From Lactobacillus sp. LL6 (GTDB lineage: Bacteria; Bacillota; Bacilli; Lactobacillales; Lactobacillaceae): a stretch of 64,000 nucleotides of DNA. A program made the position numbers and the translations under genes. The first letter of the stretch is position 1. Each line of letters starts with the position of its first letter. The DNA is taken from the NCBI RefSeq assembly GCF_007570935.1, contig NZ_VLLR01000001.1, positions 992,001 to 1,056,000 on the forward strand, given 5' to 3'. This document shows, one piece after another, positions 48,844-58,140 of the stretch. The notes under the pieces were generated by a model. It did not search any database, was not told the DNA's origin, and worked only from the letters and a program-made list of their open reading frames with translations.

Positions 48844-48911
48844 ATAATCACATGCCTTTACATTTCTATCTTATCTATTATATCAAGTGGAAAGCTAGTA
48901 GGCAAAAATCA

Positions 48912-48950
48912 TAAAAAATGCCTTAATGCCATTTATCGACATTAAGGCAA
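48912..48950 (-). terminator. Terminator after dnaJ
   Basis: Perfect 9-base core GCCTTAATG / CATTAAGGC with T-rich flank, 5-10 bases after the dnaJ stop. Separates the heat-shock operon from lepA. Confidence 0.85.
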
Positions 48951-48954
48951 AATT

Positions 48955-50091
48955 TTATTTCAATTTATCTTTTAAACGTTCAAAGAAACCTTTTTCCTGT
49001 GGTGAAATATTACCACCGCCAGCTTTAACAAAGTCAACCAAAGCTTCTTTTTGCTTTTCATTAATTGATTTTGGAATTTCAACTTGAACTGTTGTTATTT
49101 GATCGCCGTTACCATTGCCGCGGAGATATGGAACACCTTCACCATGCAAAGTAAATTTCTTATTAGGTTGAGTACCTGCTGGAATCTTCAACTTAGTGTT
49201 ACCGTGAACTGTTTTAACATTAATTTCATCCCCTAAAGTAGCTTGGGCAAATGAAATTGGGATAGTGGTATAAATGGTATTTCCACGTCTTTCAAATTCC
49301 TTAGATGGCTTAATACGATAACTAATATACAAATCTCCATATGGTCCACCATTTCGTCCAGCTTCACCTTGGCCTTCATAACGGAGCTGTTGACCATTAT
49401 CGATTCCTGCTGGAATTTCAACTTCAATAGTATTCTTTCTATCTACAGTTCCTTCACCATGGCAGCTCTTACATGGATGTTCGATAATTACTCCTTTACC
49501 ATGACACTTATCGCAGGTAGTTTGACGACGAATAGTGCCTAGCATTGATTGTTGAGTAATGGTCATATAACCAGTTCCATGACATTTATCACAAGTAATT
49601 GGGTGAGTGCCTTTTTCTGCACCAGTACCATCACAAGTTGAACAAGTTTCGCTACGAGTATAGCTAACTTGGCTCTTTTTACCGTTGATTGCATCCATAA
49701 AATCAATAGTTAAAGTGTAATCCAAATCTTGACCGCGTTGTGGAGCTGTTGGATCAACTTGTCTTTGACCTCCACCACCAAAGAAATCATTAAAAATATC
49801 ACCAAAGTCGCTAAAACCACCAAAACCTTGACCACCGTATGATTGTCCTGAGCCAAAGCCACCTTGACCATTCACACCAGCTGCACCAAACTGATCGTAT
49901 TGCGCACGTTTTTGCTTGTCATGCAATACTTCATAAGCTTCATTAACTTCTTTATACTTTTCTTCAGCACCTGGCTCATGGTTTAGGTCTGGGTGATATT
50001 TTTTAGCAAGTTTACGATAAGCCTTACTAATTTCTTGATCACTAGCATTGCGATCAACACCAAGAACTTTATAGTAATCTTCTTGTGCCAA
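48955..50091 (-). CDS. dnaJ: Chaperone DnaJ (Hsp40)
   Basis: Co-chaperone that stimulates DnaK ATP hydrolysis and delivers substrates. 378 residues: J domain with HPD (33-35), Gly/Phe-rich linker, four CxxCxGxG zinc motifs ([32 protein letters not shown]) and the C-terminal substrate domains. The start is TTG 50091, 9 bases after GAGGAG; the open frame extends upstream only through the intercistronic terminator. Last gene of hrcA-grpE-dnaK-dnaJ. Confidence 0.96.
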   Translation of the reverse strand: MAQEDYYKVLGVDRNASDQEISKAYRKLAKKYHPDLNHEPGAEEKYKEVNEAYEVLHDKQKRAQYDQFGAAGVNGQGGFGSGQSYGGQGFGGFSDFGDIFNDFFGGGGQRQVDPTAPQRGQDLDYTLTIDFMDAINGKKSQVSYTRSETCSTCDGTGAEKGTHPITCDKCHGTGYMTITQQSMLGTIRRQTTCDKCHGKGVIIEHPCKSCHGEGTVDRKNTIEVEIPAGIDNGQQLRYEGQGEAGRNGGPYGDLYISYRIKPSKEFERRGNTIYTTIPISFAQATLGDEINVKTVHGNTKLKIPAGTQPNKKFTLHGEGVPYLRGNGNGDQITTVQVEIPKSINEKQKEALVDFVKAGGGNISPQEKGFFERLKDKLK

Positions 50092-50113
50092 TTTATTAAA
50101 CTCCTCGCTATTC

Positions 50114-50150
50114 AAAAGAAAAGAACTACCCATAAGCAGTTCTTTTCTTT
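50114..50150 (-). terminator. Intercistronic hairpin between dnaK and dnaJ
   Basis: Stem AAAGAAAAGAACT / AGTTCTTTTCTTT (about 13 bases, 10-base loop) with T-rich flanks. Possibly a partial terminator or a stability element that lowers dnaJ relative to dnaK. Confidence 0.6.
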
Positions 50151-50175
50151 ACAGGTTATTTAAATTATAAACCCA

Positions 50176-52020
50176 TTACTTGTCTGGGTCTACCTTATGG
50201 AATTCTCCATCTTGTGGGCCAGAATTGTTTTGACCACCATCTTGTGGACCTTGAGGTCCAGCTTGACCAGCCGCACCTTGAGCGCCACCATTTTGTTGAT
50301 AAAGCTTAACAGCTAAATCTTGAGCAGCTTTAGATAATGCATCCTTCTTTTCTTTCATAGCATCTAAATCATTATCTTTTTGTGCCTTCTTAAGATCATC
50401 TAAAGCTTCTTGTACCTTCTTAGTATCTTCTTCTGGAACCTTATCCTTAGTTTCTTTCAAGGTCTTTTCAGTAGTGAAGATCAATTGATCAACTTCGTTT
50501 CTAAGGTCAACTTCTTCTTTACGCTTCTTATCTTCTTCAGCGTGTTCTTCAGCATCTTTTTGCATCTTTTTGATTTCTTCATCTGATAAACCTGAAGAAC
50601 TCTTGATGGTAATCTTTTGTTCCTTACCAGTTCCCATGTCTTTAGCAGATACATTTACAATACCGTTTTTATCAATATCGAAAGTAACTTGAATTTGTGG
50701 AACACCACGTGGTGCTGGTGGAATATCAGTTAATTCAAAGCGACCTAAAGTCTTATCATCAGCTGCCATTGGACGTTCACCCTGCAATACGTGAACATCT
50801 ACTGCTGGTTGATTGTCAGCAGCTGTAGAGAAGATTTGACTCTTTGAAGTTGGAATAGTAGTGTTTCTATCAATTAACTTAGTGAAGACACCACCCATGG
50901 TTTCAATACCAAGTGATAATGGAGTAACATCAAGTAAAACAATGTCCTTAACATCACCTGAAATAACCCCACCTTGAATTGCTGCACCTAAAGCAACAGC
51001 TTCATCAGGGTTAATTGAGTGGTCAGGTTCTTTACCAGCCCATTCCTTAACAGCCTTTTGAACTGCAGGAATACGAGTTGAACCACCATTTAAGATAACC
51101 TTATCGATGTCATTTACAGTTAAATCAGCATCCTTCAAAGCATTGTCAAATGCAACCTTAGTCTTTTGAACTAAGTCGTCAGTTAATTCATCAAACTTAG
51201 CACGAGTAAGATCTGCTTCAAGGTGCAATGGGCCTGCTTCACCAGCTGAAATAAATGGAAGAGAAATATGAGTTGATGAAACTCCTGATAAATCTTTCTT
51301 AGCTTTTTCAGCAGCATCCTTTAAACGTTGAAGTGCCATCTTATCCTTAGATAAGTCAACACCATTTTCATTCTTAAAGTTTTCAATAAGCCAATCCATA
51401 ATGCGCTTATCAAAGTCATCACCACCGAGGTGAGTATCACCGTTAGTTGACAATACTTGGAAGACACCGTCACCTAATTGCAAAATAGAAACATCAAAAG
51501 TACCACCACCAAGGTCATATACAAGTACTTTTTCATCGTTTTCATCTTTATCAAGACCATAAGCTAAAGCACTAGCAGTTGGTTCGTTAATAATTCTTTG
51601 AACATTAAGTCCAGCAATCTTACCAGCATCTTTAGTTGCTTGACGTTGAGCATCGTTGAAGTAAGCAGGAACAGTAATAACTGCGTCAGTAACTTCTTCA
51701 CCTAAGTAATCTTCAGCAAACTTTTTAATGTATTGCAAAATAAATGCAGAAATTTCTTGAGGAGTGTAATCCTTGTCTCCTACTTTTACTTTGTAACCAT
51801 CTTCACCCATGTGGCTCTTGATGGAAACAATAGTATTAGGGTTAGTGATTGCTTGACGCTTTGCAACATCACCTACTTGAACTTCACCATCTTTAAATGA
51901 CACTACTGATGGAGTAGTACGATTACCTTCTGGGTTAGTAATAATTTTAGGTTCTTTACCTTCAAGTACTGCAACTGCTGAGTTAGTAGTACCTAAGTCA
52001 ATACCAATAACTTTTGACAT
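50176..52020 (-). CDS. dnaK: Chaperone DnaK (Hsp70)
   Basis: ATP-driven folding chaperone. 614 residues: [14 protein letters not shown] (phosphate loop), [40 protein letters not shown], the linker [15 protein letters not shown], substrate-binding domain and a Gly/Gln-rich tail ending FHKVDPDK. It lacks the 24-residue insert of Gram-negative DnaK, as expected for Firmicutes. 16 bases downstream of grpE. Confidence 0.98.
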   Translation of the reverse strand: MSKVIGIDLGTTNSAVAVLEGKEPKIITNPEGNRTTPSVVSFKDGEVQVGDVAKRQAITNPNTIVSIKSHMGEDGYKVKVGDKDYTPQEISAFILQYIKKFAEDYLGEEVTDAVITVPAYFNDAQRQATKDAGKIAGLNVQRIINEPTASALAYGLDKDENDEKVLVYDLGGGTFDVSILQLGDGVFQVLSTNGDTHLGGDDFDKRIMDWLIENFKNENGVDLSKDKMALQRLKDAAEKAKKDLSGVSSTHISLPFISAGEAGPLHLEADLTRAKFDELTDDLVQKTKVAFDNALKDADLTVNDIDKVILNGGSTRIPAVQKAVKEWAGKEPDHSINPDEAVALGAAIQGGVISGDVKDIVLLDVTPLSLGIETMGGVFTKLIDRNTTIPTSKSQIFSTAADNQPAVDVHVLQGERPMAADDKTLGRFELTDIPPAPRGVPQIQVTFDIDKNGIVNVSAKDMGTGKEQKITIKSSSGLSDEEIKKMQKDAEEHAEEDKKRKEEVDLRNEVDQLIFTTEKTLKETKDKVPEEDTKKVQEALDDLKKAQKDNDLDAMKEKKDALSKAAQDLAVKLYQQNGGAQGAAGQAGPQGPQDGGQNNSGPQDGEFHKVDPDK

Positions 52021-52036
52021 ATTATATTTACCTCTC

Positions 52037-52621
52037 CTATTGAGCTACAACAACCATTGCTGGTCTAAGTGTTCTATCTTTATATTGATAGCCTTTTTGT
52101 AAAACTTGAACAACTTTATCCTTTTGTTCATCATTTTCAGCTTCAACTGTTTGAACAGCCTGATGAATAGCTGGATCAAATTTTACATCTTCAGCTTCAA
52201 TTTCAACAATATCATGATCTTTCATAGCCTTAACTAATGAATCAAGTGTCATTTGAACACCTTTTTTCAATTGTTTAGATGCTTCATCATCGGCTTCAAC
52301 ACTTAAAGCACGCTCTAAATTATCCATAGCTGGTAAAACATCTTTAGCTAAAGATTGTGATTCATACTTAATTAGTTGAGCACGTTCTTTTGAATAGCGA
52401 TTTTGCATATTTTGAATTTCGGCTTCACTTCTTAAGTACTTATCTTCAAGCTCTTTATTTTTTTCTTTTAATTCAGCAATTTCTTTTACTAATTCTTTGC
52501 TGTTATCCTGTTTTTCTTCTGCTTTTTTATTTGCCTTTTTTTCAGCTTTATTATTTTCAGAAGAAGGTGCAGGTTTTTCATTTGCTAATTCTTCTTCACT
52601 TGGAAATTCTTCTTTACTCAC
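52037..52621 (-). CDS. grpE: Nucleotide exchange factor GrpE
   Basis: Releases ADP from DnaK. 194 residues: Lys/Glu-rich coiled coil (about 25-90) and beta-domain with [17 protein letters not shown] [23 protein letters not shown] and [25 protein letters not shown]. It is the second gene of the HrcA-controlled operon, starting 15 bases after hrcA. Confidence 0.96.
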   Translation of the reverse strand: MSKEEFPSEEELANEKPAPSSENNKAEKKANKKAEEKQDNSKELVKEIAELKEKNKELEDKYLRSEAEIQNMQNRYSKERAQLIKYESQSLAKDVLPAMDNLERALSVEADDEASKQLKKGVQMTLDSLVKAMKDHDIVEIEAEDVKFDPAIHQAVQTVEAENDEQKDKVVQVLQKGYQYKDRTLRPAMVVVAQ

Positions 52622-52636
52622 GGCTGGCCTCCTTTT

Positions 52637-53683
52637 TTATTGAAATTTACCATAATAATCGAGCAATTTCTTGGCTAGCTCGTTTCTAAAATACTCTAAT
52701 AATCCAATCATTTGCGAATATGGCATATTCGTAGGACCTAGTAATGCAATTGTACCTTTGCCATGACTCCCGACACTATATTCAGCTGTAAGCAGACTAT
52801 AATCTTTAAGCAAATCATTCGGAAGCTCAGATCCTAATCTAACTTGGACTGGATAATGATCTTCTTTATCACTTTTACTTAAACTCATCAAATCAGAAAT
52901 CAAATCATCATGACCAACTAATTCATATAAAGAACGCAGATCCTTTACATTTTCAGTTGCATTATTAAGTAGATTGATTTGTCCATCAACATACATTTGT
53001 TCACTTGCAGCATCTTTAATCACATCTTCTACAAGCTCTAAAAGTTCACTTGAATGCTCACCTGCAAGATCATGCGTCGATAAGGTCTTTAATAAGTTTG
53101 GCGTAATTTCTTTTAAATTCTTACCAACAAGCTTATCATTAATCATTCGAACCGCTTTTTCAACTTCATCCCCATGAATATTATGAGGTAAAGTATAAAC
53201 TTGATTCTGAACATTACCATCACTAGTAACAAGGATTGCCATTACTTGCCTATTAGACAAAGGCACGATTCTGAAACCAGTCACAGTTACACTATGTGTT
53301 TCAGGACCTTCCGCGAAAGCTGTATAATTAGTCAAATCTGACAAAATTTTAGCAGCTTCTTGAACAATTTCATTCACTTGATGAAATGGTCGATCTAGTT
53401 GACAGACGATTTGATCATAGACTGAATCAGGTACTTGCAACGGCTCGACTAAGTTATCAAGATAATAACGATAACCTTCTGTTGAAGGAACACGACCGCT
53501 TGAAGAGTGGGTCTTTTCAATTAATCCTAGCTCTTCAAGAACTGCCATCTCATTACGAATCGTTGCACTTGAATACTTAACCGGCAATTGCATCATCACG
53601 GTCTTTGAACCTACCGGCTCATGTGTCTGAGTAAAGTCCTTGATGATTGTTTTTAAAATAAGTTCTTGACGTTCGGTCAACAT
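52637..53683 (-). CDS. hrcA: Heat-inducible transcription repressor HrcA
   Basis: Represses class I heat-shock genes by binding CIRCE; its own operon carries two copies here. 348 residues: winged helix start [61 protein letters not shown], and the GAF-like and dimerisation domains. ATG 53683 follows GTGAGGGC; the longer frame begins in CIRCE1. Confidence 0.96.
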   Translation of the reverse strand: MLTERQELILKTIIKDFTQTHEPVGSKTVMMQLPVKYSSATIRNEMAVLEELGLIEKTHSSSGRVPSTEGYRYYLDNLVEPLQVPDSVYDQIVCQLDRPFHQVNEIVQEAAKILSDLTNYTAFAEGPETHSVTVTGFRIVPLSNRQVMAILVTSDGNVQNQVYTLPHNIHGDEVEKAVRMINDKLVGKNLKEITPNLLKTLSTHDLAGEHSSELLELVEDVIKDAASEQMYVDGQINLLNNATENVKDLRSLYELVGHDDLISDLMSLSKSDKEDHYPVQVRLGSELPNDLLKDYSLLTAEYSVGSHGKGTIALLGPTNMPYSQMIGLLEYFRNELAKKLLDYYGKFQ

Positions 53684-53700
53684 AAATATCGCCCTCACTT

Positions 53701-53727
53701 TTAGCACTCTTAACTCTTTTGTGCTAA
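53701..53727 (-). promoter_or_regulatory. CIRCE element 1 (HrcA operator)
   Basis: TTAGCACTC-N9-TTGTGCTAA, two mismatches from the TTAGCACTC-N9-GAGTGCTAA consensus, in the untranslated leader of hrcA. Confidence 0.9.
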
Positions 53728-53735
53728 CAAATACT

Positions 53736-53763
53736 ATAATACCAAAAATTAGCAGGTTGTCAA
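53736..53763 (-). promoter_or_regulatory. hrcA operon promoter
   Basis: Minus-strand TTGACA (53758-53763), 16-base spacer, TATTAT. It is flanked by the two CIRCE elements, the upstream one covering the -35 box. Confidence 0.8.
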
Positions 53764-53775
53764 GTGGAGTGCTAA
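53749..53775 (-). promoter_or_regulatory. CIRCE element 2 (HrcA operator)
   Basis: TTAGCAGGT-N9-GAGTGCTAA, three mismatches in the left arm, overlapping the -35 box. Confidence 0.8.
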
Positions 53776-53789
53776 CTTATTTTAAAGTC

Positions 53790-54188
53790 TTACTGCTGTT
53801 TTCTTCTTTTTTTAATTTGAATATTAATACGATTTACTTCTTCAATTCTAATAACTTCTTCAATTACCCAAATAATAATATACGATATAATAAAAATCAC
53901 TATCGTCGTGCCATTTATATACCAATGATTCATTGTCATCATTAAAATATATAGACTGATAGTTGCAATTGCATGAATGAACAGTGCTAATAAAAATGAT
54001 ATATCTAACTTAAAAATCCATGCTAGTTCTCCAATTAGTCCACTAATTATCAAAACACTTAATACACTATGCTTAGAAACAGAAATATTAACGTTATTGT
54101 AGGCAAAGCCAAGAATCAACAAATAGATAATTGCACCAAAACCCATTCCTGTAACAAAATTTTTAATATTTTTTTGCAATACTTTCAT
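53790..54188 (-). CDS. DUF3021 four-helix membrane protein (LytTR-associated)
   Basis: 132 residues with four hydrophobic helices and a Lys/Arg-rich C-terminus (KKRRKQQ). It belongs by pattern and context to the DUF3021 proteins encoded next to LytTR regulators. In Streptococcus mutans the membrane partner (HdrM, BrsM) holds the LytTR regulator inactive; the same role here is inferred. Its ATG lies directly after the stop of the LytTR gene. Confidence 0.82.
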   Translation of the reverse strand: MKVLQKNIKNFVTGMGFGAIIYLLILGFAYNNVNISVSKHSVLSVLIISGLIGELAWIFKLDISFLLALFIHAIATISLYILMMTMNHWYINGTTIVIFIISYIIIWVIEEVIRIEEVNRINIQIKKRRKQQ

Positions 54189-54641
54189 TTATAATCCCAA
54201 CCTCTTTTCTAAATCTTTCATATACCGTCTTGAAATCTCCGCCTTATAACCATAATCTAGCTTTGCAATCATATTTCCTACAAATCCTGCTTCTAAACTT
54301 TCTAAGTAATTAATATTAACTATCGCATGTCTAGAAACTTGAACAAAATCCATATTCAATTTATCAAGTACCTGATATAATCTTCCCTTAGTTTTAATAG
54401 TTTCTTCTGGTAAATAGTATGTTAATTCAGTGCCTTGAACTTCAATTTTGATAATATTTTTAGTCTTAATAGTAAAAATTCTATCTTCAGATTTAACTGG
54501 TAATAATCTCTTATTTTTTTGCTTAAATTTCTTTATAAAAGAAATAAGGCTATCTACCTCTTCATCTTCAAGGCAAGCCTTAACTTCTACTATTACTTCT
54601 TTTTCTTTCAAACTTCTATCTTCTAGAAAATTGACCTTCAC
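54189..54641 (-). CDS. LytTR-domain transcriptional regulator
   Basis: 150 residues with no receiver domain: N-terminal 45 residues, then LytTR DNA-binding domain (IFTIKTKNIIKIEVQGTELTYYL, FVQVSRHAIVNINYLESLEAGFVGNMIAKLDYGYKAEISRRYMKDLEKRL). The start is GTG 54641, overlapping the permease gene by 26 bases. Together with DUF3021 it resembles a LytTR Regulatory System controlling the ABC transporter encoded just upstream. Confidence 0.88.
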   Translation of the reverse strand: MKVNFLEDRSLKEKEVIVEVKACLEDEEVDSLISFIKKFKQKNKRLLPVKSEDRIFTIKTKNIIKIEVQGTELTYYLPEETIKTKGRLYQVLDKLNMDFVQVSRHAIVNINYLESLEAGFVGNMIAKLDYGYKAEISRRYMKDLEKRLGL

Positions 54642-55494
54642 TCTTCGTCTTTCCTTTTCGATTTAAATAAATCACACTACTTAAAACAATAACTAAAATT
54701 AAAATCATAACTATCATTACAATCACATTATCTAAATTAGTTAATTGATAATTTTCAATTTTAAAATGAATACCTAAATATTCAATCATTGAGTGTCGCA
54801 TCCCTACCGGTAACTTTTCACTTAATTTATTCAAAAATAAACTTCTTAAACTAGCTGCCTCATAACTATTTGGTATTAATTTTACCATATTCCGCGCCCA
54901 ATCATTTAAAGTACCATAAGGCATGTAAGTTGCAATCATAAAACCAGCTGCAGCACCTAAAATTGCTGATAAACGACTAAAAGTAGTTGAAGAATTAATG
55001 AATAATGCTAAAACCATATTCATAAATGTTGCAGCTATTGCTCCTAATATAACAAATCCTATTCCTGGTAGAATTGCTGACAGAGGAATATTAACTTGAT
55101 CAACTATCTTAAAATATACACCCATTATTATCCAAGTGAAGATTTGCATAATAAAACTAATAAAACTTGCAGATAATACATAACTTAGATACTGCTTTAT
55201 TATTGGAATATCGCTTAACATAAAGTCATCGAATTTTCTACTTTCTCTATCTTTAACCAATTGACCTAATGCTTGAAAGGAAGTAGTGATACCACCAATA
55301 GTAATAATTCCTGCCATCATCCATAAATCAAGTAACTTAGTCGCATTTACTACATTCTTCCAAGAAGAAGTTAAATTTTCTTGAAGAAAACCAATATAAA
55401 TAAAAAATGCAATTAAGGCCCCTAGACAGGACATTATCACGCCCGGAATATTGGAAAAATAAATCTTAATGTTTCTTTTAATAAGTGCAAACAT
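54616..55494 (-). CDS. ABC-2 type transporter permease
   Basis: 292 residues with six hydrophobic helices (about 20-38, 55-75, 102-125, 138-160, 168-190, 252-272) and the ABC-2 signature region around GGITTSFQALGQLVKDRESRKFDDFMLSD. Works with the ATPase that ends one base earlier. Exports an unknown substrate, possibly a peptide or lipid-active antibiotic. Confidence 0.87.
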   Translation of the reverse strand: MFALIKRNIKIYFSNIPGVIMSCLGALIAFFIYIGFLQENLTSSWKNVVNATKLLDLWMMAGIITIGGITTSFQALGQLVKDRESRKFDDFMLSDIPIIKQYLSYVLSASFISFIMQIFTWIIMGVYFKIVDQVNIPLSAILPGIGFVILGAIAATFMNMVLALFINSSTTFSRLSAILGAAAGFMIATYMPYGTLNDWARNMVKLIPNSYEAASLRSLFLNKLSEKLPVGMRHSMIEYLGIHFKIENYQLTNLDNVIVMIVMILILVIVLSSVIYLNRKGKTKSEGQFSRR

Positions 55495-55495
55495 T

Positions 55496-56305
55496 TTATT
55501 GAATCTCCTTACCAGTAATTTTTATAAATGCATCATCAATTGAACCATGTTGATATTCAAATTTTTCAATTTCATTTTTATGGTCAGTTAGCCACCTAAT
55601 TGCATCTTTATCAGATAATCCTTTTAAAACATTTATCTTATTTTGAATCACCACTTTTAACTTAGTAGACGTATATTTTTCTTTGATTTCAACAGCCGAA
55701 CCTGAAGCCAAAATTTTACCATTCTCTAAAATATACATTTGATCTGCATTTTCCGCTTCTTCTAGATAATGCGTAGTTAAAAATATAGTTAGATTTTCTT
55801 CTTTACGCAACTTTTCAAGTAACTGCCAAATAACCTGCCTAGTTTGCAAATCTAATCCAGTTGTAGGTTCATCTAAAAATAATAAGTCCGGTTTGTTTAT
55901 TAATGCACGAGTAATATCTACTCTGCGTCTTTGTCCTCCTGAAAGCGTACCATATTTCTGATCTAAAAAGTTTTTAATTCCAATTAAGTCAATCAACTTA
56001 TTTAACCAATTTTTAGAATATTCAGAATACATTTTCGCACGTAAAAATAAGTTATCTTTAACAGTCAGACTTTCATCCAAAACACTATCTTGAAATACTA
56101 CTCCTATCTTCAAATTTTTCTTCATTTTAATAATTCCAGTAGTAGGAGTAAGTAATCCCGTTAAAATATTGATAGTCGTCGATTTACCAGCTCCATTGGT
56201 TCCAAGATAAGCAAGAAGTTGTCCTTCATCAATTTTTAAGTTCACATTATTTAATGCGAACTTCTCACCATATTTTTTAGTTAAATTTTGAACTTCAATC
56301 AACAT
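55496..56305 (-). CDS. ABC transporter ATP-binding protein (drug/bacteriocin exporter type)
   Basis: 269 residues: Walker A LGTNGAGKSTT, Q-loop VVFQDSVLDE, signature LSGGQRRRVDI, Walker B LLFLDEPTTGLD, H-loop TTHYLEEAE; a DrrA/CcmA-type subunit. I choose ATG 56305 (MLIEVQNL), 6 bases after AAGGAGAGG. First gene of the four-gene ABC-LytTR-DUF3021 operon. A possible promoter (TTGATA-N16-TAGTAT, 56337-56364) lies just upstream. Confidence 0.9.
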   Translation of the reverse strand: MLIEVQNLTKKYGEKFALNNVNLKIDEGQLLAYLGTNGAGKSTTINILTGLLTPTTGIIKMKKNLKIGVVFQDSVLDESLTVKDNLFLRAKMYSEYSKNWLNKLIDLIGIKNFLDQKYGTLSGGQRRRVDITRALINKPDLLFLDEPTTGLDLQTRQVIWQLLEKLRKEENLTIFLTTHYLEEAENADQMYILENGKILASGSAVEIKEKYTSTKLKVVIQNKINVLKGLSDKDAIRWLTDHKNEIEKFEYQHGSIDDAFIKITGKEIQ

Positions 56306-56336
56306 AAAAATCCTCTCCTTTCGATTCATGAATAGA

Positions 56337-56364
56337 ATACTAAGAAGAGGATTATTTGTATCAA
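56337..56364 (-). promoter_or_regulatory. Possible promoter of the ABC-LytTR-DUF3021 operon
   Basis: Minus-strand TTGATA (56359-56364), 16-base spacer, TAGTAT (56337-56342). Next to it, ACCGTTTGT (56373-56381, minus) fits the published LytTR half-site pattern, but the second copy at normal spacing is not evident. Confidence 0.45.
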
Positions 56365-56412
56365 CCTTTAACACAAACGGTTATTTAAGTAGCATAAATT
56401 GCAAAAAACATA

Positions 56413-57909
56413 CTATAAACTTATCTTTTCATCAGCAACTTGATCAATAAAATGTTTATCATGCTCAATTAAAAGCATTGCAGGCTTAATTGTTTTAAGT
56501 AATTCAATTAATTGGTTTTGATTATAAATATCAAGATAATTTGCAGGTTCATCCCAAATATAAAGATTAGCTTCTTCTGCAAGTGATTTAGCAATTGCAA
56601 CACGTTTTTGTTGTCCCATGCTCATTTCTTCAATTGCAACATTAAAAGTCTCTCTTTTAAAACCCATCTTTCGCAAATTATTTAACAATTCTTCATAAGA
56701 AATTTTTTGCTTATGTGCAAAATCTTTTAAATTTCCATGATATTCTGTGAAGTTTTGTGGCAAATAAGAGATTTTTAAACCTGATTGAATTACAACTTTT
56801 CCACTTGTTTGAATTTGCTGATTTTTACTTAATAAATAATTTACTAATGTTGTTTTGCCTGACCCATTTTTCCCTTGAAGTGCAAGTATTTCTTTATTTG
56901 AAATACTTAAGTTTAAATTATCAAATAAATTAGTTCCATCATCAAACTTGATACCAAATTTTTGCAAATTTATTAATTCATGATGATAATCTGGCAGAAA
57001 GTTCATTGTTAATTTAGGTGCCTGTTCAATATTTTGTAAAAGTCCCATTTTAGAATCAATATTTTTATTAATTCTACGTTCAATATTTTTAGACTTTTTC
57101 ATAATTTTGGCAGCTTTATGACTGACAAATCCGCGATCAATATTTACATTGATTTCATTTTTATGATTAGCAGCAGATTTTTGTTTTTCAGACTTTTCAG
57201 AATATCCCTTAATTCGTTGTGCACTTTTAGTTAAATCACTAATTTCTTTTTGAAGCTTGATATTCTTATTTTGATTAAATGCATCTCTTTTTTCTTTTGT
57301 ATCTTCATAACTTGCATAATTACCTTGATATAAATGAATTTCCGTATTTTCAATTGCCAAAATATGGTCTGTAACTTGATTTAAGAAATCTCTATCATGA
57401 CTAACAACTATGTATCCAGATTTACTGTTTTTCAAGTATTGAGCAATTTCCAGACGACTATTTTCATCTAAATGATTAGTTGGTTCATCAATTAAAGGAA
57501 AATTATTATAATCTGCAAAACTAGCCGCTAACAATAACTTGGTTTTTTCTCCCCCACTTAGAGTATTATATGGCTGCCATAAATGACTAGAATCAAGGTC
57601 TAATAAATTCATTTCCCGTTCAAGTTCCCATTGTTCAACATTTATTTCTTTTTGTAATTCATAAATAGCTAATTCATTTTCGTTTTCAATATGTAATGGG
57701 AAGTATGAAAAATTATTTTTGCTTGTGATTTGACCAGTAGCTGTTAATTTTCCTCTTAATAAATTTAAAAAAGTAGTTTTACCGGCCCCATTTCTTCCAA
57801 CAAGCCCCAATTTCCAATTGCTATCTAAATTAAGATTTAAATCAGAAAAAATTTTACTACTGCTATTTTCATAACCATACGATAAGTTAGTAATTTTTAT
57901 AATGCTCAC
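56413..57909 (-). CDS. ABC-F protein, Lsa/Vga-like (ribosome protection type)
   Basis: Soluble tandem ATPase of 498 residues without membrane segments. First ATPase: GLVGRNGAGKTT, LSGGEKTKLLLAASF, LIDEPTNHLD. Interdomain helices (about 200-300) rich in Lys. Second ATPase: ALQGKNGSGKTT, MSMGQQKRVAIAKSL, IWDEPANYLDIYNQ. The pattern, including IWDEPxNYLD, resembles Lsa/Vga/VmlR proteins that protect ribosomes from lincosamides, streptogramins A and pleuromutilins. Resistance is inferred, not shown. The start is GTG 57909, 6 bases after GAGGTG. It has a structured leader (57960-58090) of attenuator type. Confidence 0.85.
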   Translation of the reverse strand: MSIIKITNLSYGYENSSSKIFSDLNLNLDSNWKLGLVGRNGAGKTTFLNLLRGKLTATGQITSKNNFSYFPLHIENENELAIYELQKEINVEQWELEREMNLLDLDSSHLWQPYNTLSGGEKTKLLLAASFADYNNFPLIDEPTNHLDENSRLEIAQYLKNSKSGYIVVSHDRDFLNQVTDHILAIENTEIHLYQGNYASYEDTKEKRDAFNQNKNIKLQKEISDLTKSAQRIKGYSEKSEKQKSAANHKNEINVNIDRGFVSHKAAKIMKKSKNIERRINKNIDSKMGLLQNIEQAPKLTMNFLPDYHHELINLQKFGIKFDDGTNLFDNLNLSISNKEILALQGKNGSGKTTLVNYLLSKNQQIQTSGKVVIQSGLKISYLPQNFTEYHGNLKDFAHKQKISYEELLNNLRKMGFKRETFNVAIEEMSMGQQKRVAIAKSLAEEANLYIWDEPANYLDIYNQNQLIELLKTIKPAMLLIEHDKHFIDQVADEKISL

Positions 57910-57960
57910 AATAATCACCTCAAGAACTAAGGAGATCCGTACAGAATAATGGAAATTAGG

Positions 57961-58086
57961 CACACAAAAAGAAGGGCACCAAAGGTCCACCAATTTCTAA
58001 AAAAGTGTACAAAATCTCCGCTAATCAACGAATTTTCAACTTACACTTATTAGAAAATTAATGAACGCAATGGCGACCCTTCTTTC
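57961..58086 (-). promoter_or_regulatory. Attenuator-like leader of the ABC-F gene
   Basis: Three competing complementary pairs are visible on the minus strand: AATTTTC/GAAAATT (58053-58059 with 58031-58037), AAGTGTA/TACACTT (58042-58048 with 58003-58009, followed by a six-T run) and AAGAAGGG/CCCTTCTT (58077-58084 with 57969-57976, followed by T's). The last two look like terminators. The first one holds AAGTGTA in its loop. Confidence 0.5.
58050..58070 (-). CDS. Possible 6-codon leader peptide (MRSLIF) of the ABC-F gene
   Basis: TTG at 58070 is preceded by AAGAAGGG with 6 bases between, giving MRSLIF and stop TAA at 58050-58052. It is inside the attenuator-like leader, and its ribosome site is one arm of a pairing. 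Ribosome stalling on short leader peptides is known to control several ABC-F and erm genes. Chance occurrence cannot be excluded for so short a frame. Confidence 0.35.
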   Translation of the reverse strand: MRSLIF

Positions 58087-58140
58087 TTAAACATGAAATA
58101 ATATTATTTATAGTTTAACACATCTACGATATTTTACAAG

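Noticed and set aside
50092-50133. N-terminal extension of DnaJ
   Set aside because: It is encoded by the intercistronic hairpin; TTG 50091 with GAGGAG at 9 bases gives the normal DnaJ start.
57910-57993. N-terminal extension of the ABC-F protein (MVDLWCPSF...)
   Set aside because: It reads through the attenuator-like leader; GTG 57909 with GAGGTG in front gives the normal family N-terminus.
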